NCBI GenBank assembly: GCA_017430965.1
Contig: JAFRLX010000053.1
Coordinates: 1-46,747, forward strand
DNA length: 46,747 bases
Source: Clostridia bacterium
GTDB taxonomy: Bacteria; Bacillota; Clostridia; Oscillospirales; Acutalibacteraceae
Direction of reading: 5' to 3'
The position numbers were made by a program, and so were the translations under genes. The notes under the pieces were generated by a model. It worked only from the letters and a program-made list of their open reading frames with translations, was not told the DNA's origin and made no database searches. Below are positions 41,905-46,747 of this stretch, one piece after another. Numbering within the stretch: position 1 is the stretch's first letter; the number at the start of each line of letters is the position of its first letter.

Positions 41905-41934
41905 CGCGCATCACAAGATGCGCGCGTTTTTTTA
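41905..41934 (+). terminator. Terminator after the acidic membrane protein gene
   Basis: A perfect 8-bp GC-rich stem (CGCGCATC with GATGCGCG, loop ACAA) is followed by CG and seven Ts, 55 bases after the stop. The rest of the 327-base gap up to 42177 is an extremely AT-rich stretch (about 41935-42110) that holds the next promoter. Confidence 0.88.
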
Positions 41935-42069
41935 CTATATAGATTTAAATATATAGATATGAAAAAAATATAATTATTAAATTTATATATTCAAATTTAT
42001 CAATGATGATTTATATAAAACTTACTTTAAATTCAATAAATTTTATTTTTTATAATTTTAGATTTTGTA

Positions 42070-42099
42070 TTGACAAATAGATATGTTTCAATATATAAT
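42070..42099 (+). promoter_or_regulatory. Promoter of the ArsR-family regulator gene
   Basis: TTGACA (42070-42075) and TATAAT (42094-42099) have an 18-bp spacer. An imperfect inverted sequence ATATGTTTCAATAT at about 42081-42094 overlaps the spacer and could be the autoregulatory operator usual for ArsR proteins; this is inference. Confidence 0.68.
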
Positions 42100-42177
42100 A
42101 GTAGAGTAACAAAAATAGAGATTCATTGTGGCACTCGGGAGCACGCATCACAGCGCTTGGTGTGCCGGGGGGATTGA

Positions 42178-42477
42178 ATGAATAGGAATACCAAGCACCT
42201 GCGGGCGGCAGAGGTGAAAAAAGCAGTCGCCTGCGCCAAGGTGTTTAAAGCGCTGGCAGATGAAAGCAGGGTAAAAATTGTGCTCATGCTTTCCACAGGC
42301 GCCACAAACGCCTGCGATTTTATTGATGAACTGCATATTTCTCAACCCACCTTATCGCACCACTTGCGCATTCTTCACGAAGCCGGTATTGTGCAGTGCG
42401 AAAAAGAGGGCAAATGGAGAATTTATTCTTTAACTGAGAGCGGGCAAACACTCGCGGCATATGTAAAAAACAAGTGA
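42178..42477 (+). CDS. ArsR-family winged-helix repressor
   Basis: Small DNA-binding regulator of 99 residues, normal for the family. The sequence AKVFKALADESRVKIVLML (about 21-39) is the ArsR dimer/helix start. DFIDELHISQPTLSHHLRILHEAGIVQCEKEGKWRIYSL (about 50-88) is the recognition helix and wing. The usual metal motif ELCVCDL is replaced by NACDFIDEL with one Cys, and another Cys lies near residue 19 (VACAKVF), so metal sensing is possible but not certain. It starts at an ATG after GGGGGGA. No metal transporter follows; instead a 31-residue membrane peptide lies 11 bases downstream and then a terminator. Confidence 0.9.
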   Translation: MNRNTKHLRAAEVKKAVACAKVFKALADESRVKIVLMLSTGATNACDFIDELHISQPTLSHHLRILHEAGIVQCEKEGKWRIYSLTESGQTLAAYVKNK

Positions 42478-42488
42478 GGGTTATGTAA

Positions 42489-42584
42489 TTGGAAAAGAAA
42501 AAAGCGCAAAAACAAGATTTTGTCATGCTGCTATTGGCATTTGTCACAAGCAGCTTTAGCTGGATAGCAAATATAGGGGAGTAA
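42489..42584 (+). CDS. 31-residue single-helix membrane peptide downstream of ArsR
   Basis: A short frame starts with TTG at 42489, 8 bases after GAGGG, and ends with TAA at 42584. The peptide has a Lys/Gln-rich head (MEKKKAQKQD), one hydrophobic stretch of about 18 residues (FVMLLLAFVTSSFSWIAN), and ends IGE, which is a classical bitopic micro-protein layout with the N-terminus inside. It sits between the ArsR stop and the terminator at 42615-42650, so it must be in the same transcript. No family is recognised. The start codon is uncertain: an internal ATG exists, but the positive head favours TTG. Confidence 0.5.
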   Translation: MEKKKAQKQDFVMLLLAFVTSSFSWIANIGE

Positions 42585-42614
42585 TTGGGCGCATCACTCC
42601 CCATATGAAGCGGA

Positions 42615-42656
42615 GAAAAGGAACTGTTTTCACAGTTCCTTTTCTCTTTTGGAAGT
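42615..42656 (+). terminator. Terminator of the ArsR unit
   Basis: A long stem, AGAAAAGGAACTG paired with CAGTTCCTTTTCT across a short TTTTCA loop, leads into TTTT. It closes the two-gene ArsR transcript before trpB. Confidence 0.85.
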
Positions 42657-42666
42657 CAATTCAATA

Positions 42667-42695
42667 TTGCATTCCCCGGCGCTTAGTGATATAAT
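42667..42695 (+). promoter_or_regulatory. Promoter of the orphan trpB gene
   Basis: TTGCAT (42667-42672) and TATAAT (42690-42695) with a 17-bp spacer lie 30 bases ahead of the ATG. The leader is too short for a T-box or trp leader peptide. Confidence 0.65.
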
Positions 42696-42725
42696 AACAC
42701 CATTGTATAGCAAGGGAGAAAGCGT

Positions 42726-43949
42726 ATGATTTGTAACGGCATTGATTTTGATACTTATTTTCAACAGTATCCCGATGCGCAGGGGTATTTCGGCAAATAC
42801 GGCGGTGTGTATATTGATGAGAATTTGAAAGCCGCCATGCAGGAAATCACCAAAGCGTATTTTTCGATTTGTCAGTCGAGGAAATTTATTGCGGAGCTGC
42901 GCCGCATTCGCGCGGAGTTTCAGGGCAGACCGACCCCGATTTCACATTTAGAGCGCCTTTCCGGTTACTTGGGCGGCGAGGTGCAGCTGTATGCCAAGCG
43001 CGAGGATTTGAACCATTCCGGTGCGCACAAGCTCAACCATTGCATGGGTGAGGCACTGCTTGCCAAGTATATGGGCAAGAAAAAAGTGATTGCCGAAACC
43101 GGCGCCGGGCAACATGGTGTGGCGCTGGCAACCGCAGCGGCATACTTCGGCTTGGAGTGCGACATCTATATGGGCAGCGTGGACATCAAAAAGCAGGCGC
43201 CGAATGTGGCAAGGATGAAGCTGCTGGGTGCCAATGTGGTGGAAGTAACCCACGGTTTGCAAACACTCAAAGAAGCGGTGGATGCTGCGTTTGAAGCATA
43301 CAGCAAGGAATATAAGGATGCTATTTACTGCATCGGCTCGGTGTTGGGGCCGCATCCCTTCCCGATGATGGTCAGGGATTTTCAAAGCGTGGTCGGCATT
43401 GAGGCGCGCGAGCAGTTTGTGCAGATGACAGGGCATTTGCCGGATTCGATTGTTGCCTGCGTGGGCGGCGGCAGTAATGCCGCAGGGCTGTTTGCAGGCT
43501 TCCTCAATGACCCGGTGGAGATTTTCGGCGTGGAGCCTCTCGGCAGGGGTAAAAAGCTCGGCGACCATGCCGCCAGCTTAACCTACGGCACCGAAGGGGT
43601 GATGCACGGCTTCAATTCGATTATGCTAAAGGATGAAAACGGAGAGCCGGCACCGGTGTATTCGATTGCCAGCGGCTTGGATTACCCCTCCTCCGGTCCG
43701 GAACATGCTTTCTTAAAAGATATCGGCAGAGTCAAGTACGACACGGTCGATGATGAAGAAACCTTAGAAGCTTTCTACAAGCTTTCGCGCCTGGAAGGGA
43801 TTATTCCGGCGATTGAAAGCTCTCACGCGCTCGCTTTTGCCATGCGCCTTGCCAAACAGATGGACCACGGCTCCATTCTTGTCAACCTCTCCGGCAGGGG
43901 CGATAAGGATATGGATTATGTGATTGAAAAATACGGAATTAGAGAATAA
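42726..43949 (+). CDS. trpB: Tryptophan synthase beta subunit (orphan, TrpB-like)
   Basis: PLP enzyme that condenses indole with serine to form tryptophan. The 407-residue protein opens FGKYGGVYI and carries the PLP lysine in [11 protein letters not shown] (Lys102), the catalytic glutamate in [11 protein letters not shown], the phosphate-binding GGGSNAAG and the C-terminal LSGRGDKDM. Usual TrpB has HTGAHKIN; the [10 protein letters not shown] variant places it slightly off the main group. It stands alone with its own promoter (42667-42695) and terminator, and no trpA or other trp gene is nearby. It may salvage free indole, or trpA may be elsewhere in the genome. A different amino-acid substrate is possible. 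Confidence 0.9.
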   Translation: MICNGIDFDTYFQQYPDAQGYFGKYGGVYIDENLKAAMQEITKAYFSICQSRKFIAELRRIRAEFQGRPTPISHLERLSGYLGGEVQLYAKREDLNHSGAHKLNHCMGEALLAKYMGKKKVIAETGAGQHGVALATAAAYFGLECDIYMGSVDIKKQAPNVARMKLLGANVVEVTHGLQTLKEAVDAAFEAYSKEYKDAIYCIGSVLGPHPFPMMVRDFQSVVGIEAREQFVQMTGHLPDSIVACVGGGSNAAGLFAGFLNDPVEIFGVEPLGRGKKLGDHAASLTYGTEGVMHGFNSIMLKDENGEPAPVYSIASGLDYPSSGPEHAFLKDIGRVKYDTVDDEETLEAFYKLSRLEGIIPAIESSHALAFAMRLAKQMDHGSILVNLSGRGDKDMDYVIEKYGIRE

Positions 43950-43958
43950 GAAGAACGT

Positions 43959-43986
43959 GCTGTCTCTTTGGAGACAGCCCGTTTTC
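43959..43986 (+). terminator. Terminator after trpB
   Basis: An 8-bp stem GCTGTCTC/GAGACAGC with a TTTG loop is followed by CCGTTTTC, 9 bases after the trpB stop. Confidence 0.7.
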
Positions 43987-43998
43987 GGTAATTTGTGT

Positions 43999-44802
43999 TC
44001 AGCTTTCAAAGAACTCGAACATGCGCTGTTGGTAATCGGGTGCGGTGTCGTAGGCATCGTGCCCTTTGTCTGAGTATAAATAGTACTGCGCTTGTGTCCC
44101 GCTGCGCAGGGCATTGTAAATGGCAATGGTCGGTGCACTGCCGAGAACAGCATCGTCCTCCGAGCCAATCACGAGCACGGGACAGCGAATGTCCGCAAGT
44201 TCCTTTGTGCAGTCAAAGCCCTCGATTGTCTTTGCCAGCGTGATAAAGCGGGCAAGCTCCTCTTCGGTGACAGTCTCGGAAGTCGCAAGGAACAGCGAAC
44301 GGTATTTCTCATAAAAGGCGGTAGGGTAGATTTTTTTGCAAAAGCTTTCATAGAGCCCCGCGGCATCCTTTTGTTCGGCAAAGGCAATCCATTCTTCAAT
44401 GGTGGCAAAGCCCGCTGCGCTCACCCGGGCGGCAGTGGAGCCGAGAATCATCTTTTTTACAAGCTCCGGGTGCTTGGCAGCAAGGAGCATGGCAATCATA
44501 CCGCCCTGAGAAGCGCCGAACAGGCAGACCTCCTGCAGCCCCAAGGCTTGGATAGCGGCAGCGGTATCTTCCGCCATATCTTCTATAGAGTATGCTTGAG
44601 GAAGGACTTCGCGCCGCTCAAAAATAAAGCTTGTGTATTCTTCCTCAAAAACAGCATATTGGTTGGCAATCGCCACCGCGCTTTTCATCACACTTTTGAC
44701 ACTCAGCCCCGGTAAAATCACCAGCGCTTTGGCGCCGCTTCCAAAGCGAAAAAAGCGCATGCACATGTTGTCGGTTTGTATCATTTCAATCGGAATAGCC
44801 AT
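43999..44802 (-). CDS. Alpha/beta hydrolase
   Basis: Cytoplasmic hydrolase of 267 residues with unknown substrate. The nucleophile elbow is FGASQGGM (Ser98), the acid is probably in VIGSEDDAVLG near residue 212, and the histidine is in YSDKGHDAYD near 245, giving a complete triad. LVILPGLSVKSVMK near residue 28 contributes the oxyanion-hole region. Family members range over esterases, lipases and C-C hydrolases, so no reaction can be assigned. It is a single gene, convergent with trpB. A TATAAT (minus strand, 44832-44837) lies about 30 bases ahead of the start, but its -35 is weak. Confidence 0.87.
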   Translation of the reverse strand: MAIPIEMIQTDNMCMRFFRFGSGAKALVILPGLSVKSVMKSAVAIANQYAVFEEEYTSFIFERREVLPQAYSIEDMAEDTAAAIQALGLQEVCLFGASQGGMIAMLLAAKHPELVKKMILGSTAARVSAAGFATIEEWIAFAEQKDAAGLYESFCKKIYPTAFYEKYRSLFLATSETVTEEELARFITLAKTIEGFDCTKELADIRCPVLVIGSEDDAVLGSAPTIAIYNALRSGTQAQYYLYSDKGHDAYDTAPDYQQRMFEFFES

Positions 44803-45010
44803 TTAACGAGTAACCCTTCTTTTTTGTTATTATTATAGCACAGCAGCGCTCAAAAGTATAGGGCGCAGAGCAAAGCGGCACAACAAAAAGCCCTCTCAGG
44901 GTTCGAGTCTCTTTCATGGCGCGCTGCAAGGGACTGCGTCGAAACAAACTTCATAACAGAAAGAATTTGCAAGCAAATCCTTTAAGTGTTATTGCGTTTG
45001 TTTCTCCTCT

Positions 45011-45042
45011 CCCCAAAAACTTTTTGTGAAAACTTTTTGGGG
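45011..45042. repeat. Long inverted repeat, terminator-like
   Basis: Arms CCCCAAAAA and TTTTTGGGG enclose an inner TTTT/AAAA stem with a single C-C mismatch, making a nearly continuous 13-bp hairpin. A further CCCC-ATTTT-GGGG stem follows at 45044-45056. No gene ends nearby on either strand, so the structure is probably a dispersed repeat. Confidence 0.5.
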
Positions 45043-45819
45043 TCCCCATTTTGGGGGTTCGAGTCCTATCACACCACACCACAACAAAAAGCACTCACAA
45101 GGGGCGCCCTCAATAAGGAGAGTAGCGATAACGAAGGTTTGCCCCATAATCCTATCCTTTCGCACAATAAGTTCGTTAAAATAAGTCCATTGGCGTCAGC
45201 CAAGAGTTACTATGTAAAGGGTAGTTTTTAACTACCTAATACATAATGACTGCGGCTCATTTGCGGCAAATTGAAACGCAGTTGTAGAAAGGAGCAAATC
45301 TTACTCGGAAACGAATAAAACAAGGCAACCACCTTAACAAACAAAAAATGATTTCCGAAAAATGCATCGTCATGCGGCTTTCAAAAAGCAAAAGCGTTAC
45401 TTTTTTTGTTTTTGTAGGTGCCTGTTCGTGCACTTGGCTGTACACAAGCGACGCATAGAGTAAATTGCCCTTGCCCGAAGCGGATGCTTCAGTCAAGGGC
45501 TTTCAAATCTCCCAAGGGCGCACTTACTCACCACTCGAAAATTTCTGCAAGATTTTTTGGGCGGTGGTATTCTAACAGATGTTAGAATCGTGCGCTCTGC
45601 GATGCTATACGGCTTTCTTGAAGCCTGACGAACAGCTGAGATGTTCCCCTCGACTGTTTGTGCAAAAACGATTGATAATTATATATAAACAAAATTAGTA
45701 TACTGAAATACGCTTCTTTCGTTATATGTGGTCAGCAGGCGAAAGTCAGGATTCAAATTAAATAGGTTAATTCTTATCATCGGATGGCTGTACGCTGTCC
45801 GGTGTTTGTTTTTTGTTGG

Positions 45820-45849
45820 TTGACAAAAAATATATAATAATGATAAAAT
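45820..45849 (+). promoter_or_regulatory. Promoter of the PPC-domain secreted protein gene
   Basis: A perfect TTGACA (45820-45825) and TAAAAT (45844-45849) with an 18-bp spacer lie about 200 bases ahead of the ATG at 46049. This leaves a leader of nearly 200 bases that ends in a terminator-like hairpin. Confidence 0.6.
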
Positions 45850-46001
45850 AAAGAAGCCAAATAATGTTACAAATGAATATTATGCAGACATTGATGTGTG
45901 CTATTTTTATCTCTTTTGATAAAAATGCATGCTCTTTATTTGCTTACATCGGTCTGCGATTATGTGACATTGTTTGGCGACAGTTGGGCTTGCGTTTTTT
46001 T

Positions 46002-46030
46002 GGCGTACGGCATGGCTGTACGCCATTTTT
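46002..46030 (+). promoter_or_regulatory. Terminator-like hairpin in the leader of the secreted protein gene
   Basis: A 7-bp stem GGCGTAC/GTACGCC with a 9-base loop is followed by ATTTTTG and then directly by the ribosome binding site AAGGAGG (46035-46041). It shares the 12-mer ATGGCTGTACGC with a hairpin at 45784-45795. It may act as an attenuator; alternatively it is a leftover terminator. Confidence 0.4.
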
Positions 46031-46048
46031 GTTTAAGGAGGACTTTTT

Positions 46049-46747
46049 ATGAAAAAAATCAGAAAACAAATGTCGGTGCTGATGATAATACTCACAATCA
46101 TCTCGGTAGGTGGTTTTAGAGTATCAGCACTCGGTGCCGGTAACAGCATTTCAAATTCTACTGCAATTTCACTTGAAAAGAATTATAGCGGTACAATTAC
46201 AGCTGACAATACTCAGGATTTTTATAATTTTTCAATTCCGTCATCAGGAAGAATTACCTTAGAACTGAATTCATATATGAAATATATCCGTTATGATGTT
46301 TATAATTCTTCCGGAACTTCCATATGGGATGGCGATACCTATTGGGAGTGGGATGAAACCTCCGGTGTGGGTCAAAAATTTGTAGATATCGACTTGACAC
46401 AAGGCACTTATTATTTCAGCGCAAAAAGGAATGAAAGTAATAACGGAATTTATCGTTTTAAAATCTCCTTTACCTCAGCAAACGAAGGCTTTTCGGAGAC
46501 AGGGACGGGCACAAACAATACGCTCCAAACAGCAAATTCTATCAGCCTTTCCAACTTATACAGAGGGCAGATTGCCTTAAACGATGACAAGGATTTTTAT
46601 AAATTTTCAATTTCGTCATCAGGAAGAATTACCTTAGAACTGAATTCATATCGTCTGGGGCGATCTGACCAGCAGGAAGGACGTGGCTGCCTGTACGGAA
46701 GACGCAGACATCGTGCTGCATATCGCCGCTTTCGTGTCGCCCGCTGC
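46049..46747 (+). CDS. Secreted protein with PPC-like domains, partial and interrupted
   Basis: The frame starts at ATG 46049 after AAGGAGG and runs off the window. A signal peptide (residues 1-30, KKIRKQMSVLMIILTIIS, ending near SALGA) is followed by a domain of about 115 residues (LEKNYSGTITADNTQDFYNF... to YRFKISF). This resembles the PPC/DVUA0089-type beta-sandwich often found beside secreted peptidases. A second copy begins near residue 175. The last 97 bases (from about 46652) differ sharply: GC-rich, and in this frame an Arg-rich nonsense tail. In the next frame they read like an NAD-dependent epimerase (DADIVLHIAAFVSPA). The true C-terminus is therefore not in this window. Confidence 0.7.
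   Translation, partial: MKKIRKQMSVLMIILTIISVGGFRVSALGAGNSISNSTAISLEKNYSGTITADNTQDFYNFSIPSSGRITLELNSYMKYIRYDVYNSSGTSIWDGDTYWEWDETSGVGQKFVDIDLTQGTYYFSAKRNESNNGIYRFKISFTSANEGFSETGTGTNNTLQTANSISLSNLYRGQIALNDDKDFYKFSISSSGRITLELNSYRLGRSDQQEGRGCLYGRRRHRAAYRRFRVARC

Larger units (their letters stand above)
44803..46048. other. 1.2-kb region without a convincing gene
   Basis: No frame here has a good start site and protein-like composition. The region holds two copies of GGGTTCGAGTC (44899-44909 and 45055-45065), which look like tRNA T-arm remnants. A long AT/GC hairpin lies at 45011-45042 (CCCCAAAAA and TTTTTGGGG arms with a second inner stem), followed by a second CCCC/GGGG stem. A perfect 9-bp inverted repeat ATTCTAACA/TGTTAGAAT lies at 45569-45588. 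A hairpin with a T run is at 45781-45813. The make-up suggests accumulated repeat and tRNA-derived debris. Confidence 0.5.

Noticed and set aside
44899-45065. tRNA genes suggested by two GGTTCGAGTC boxes
   Set aside because: Neither box has a matching T stem, an A-box or an anticodon arm at the right distance, so there is no complete tRNA.
45257-45496. Open frame of 79 codons on the minus strand in the gene-poor region
   Set aside because: It starts with TTG without a ribosome binding site, is rich in Cys/Arg/Phe at its end, and lies among repeat debris. No protein family is recognisable.
1-46747. CRISPR arrays, insertion sequences, prophage genes or rRNA
   Set aside because: No regular spaced repeats, transposase or integrase motifs, or rRNA-like stretches were seen in either strand.

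Overview
The window reads as low-to-moderate GC Firmicutes chromosome, most likely a gut-type member of Clostridia (Eubacteriales/Oscillospirales-like). This rests on gene content and style: AGGAGG-type ribosome binding sites, near-consensus TTGACA/17 bp/TATAAT promoters, a clostridial-type ethanolamine microcompartment operon, and large modular secreted proteins with LRR and Ig-like modules. No rRNA, complete tRNA, CRISPR array, transposase or phage gene was recognised. The species assignment is inference.

Layout. (1) 245-5784, plus strand: a cell-surface glycopolymer cluster with two family 2 glycosyltransferases, an ABC-2 export permease and its ATPase, an IspD/TarI-type cytidylyltransferase and a CDP-glycerol/ribitol phosphotransferase. 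(2) 5945-9866: a small membrane protein, a zinc-ribbon membrane protein whose reading frame has lost its natural stop, and a convergent two-gene ABC transporter. (3) 10002-22137, minus strand: a fourteen-gene ethanolamine-utilization (eut) microcompartment operon in transcription order eutA-B-C-L-E-M-T-pduL-(unknown cargo)-eutN-pduS-pduT-eutS-eutP. It begins at an activator-type promoter with two direct repeats and ends at a clear terminator. (4) 22358-28780, minus strand: a tightly overlapped nucleoside-catabolism operon deoC-deoD-deoB-cdd-deoA, a papain-like cysteine-peptidase homologue, and a GPH-family transporter. (5) 28985-38394, plus strand: two giant secreted proteins, one with a CotH kinase-like domain and one fusing a phosphodiester-glycosidase domain to a purple-acid-phosphatase-like domain, with shared C-terminal modules. 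(6) 38720-44802: a fused polysaccharide co-polymerase/tyrosine kinase, TrmO, a membrane protein, an ArsR regulator followed by a 31-residue membrane peptide, an orphan TrpB and an alpha/beta hydrolase. (7) 44803-46747: 1.2 kb without a convincing gene, then a secreted PPC-type protein that is cut by an abrupt change of sequence about 97 bases before the end of the window.

How it fits together. EutBC splits ethanolamine into acetaldehyde and ammonia inside a shell made of EutM, EutL, EutS, PduT-like and EutN subunits. EutE and PduL convert acetaldehyde to acetyl-CoA and acetyl phosphate. EutT and PduS service the cobalamin cofactor and EutA reactivates the lyase. The adjacent deo operon also makes acetaldehyde through DeoC, so the two operons converge chemically. 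The ethanolamine permease, EutVW regulators, alcohol dehydrogenase and acetate kinase are not in the window. The glycopolymer cluster, the tyrosine-kinase fusion and the two giant secreted proteins all point to active cell-surface and phosphoglycan chemistry.
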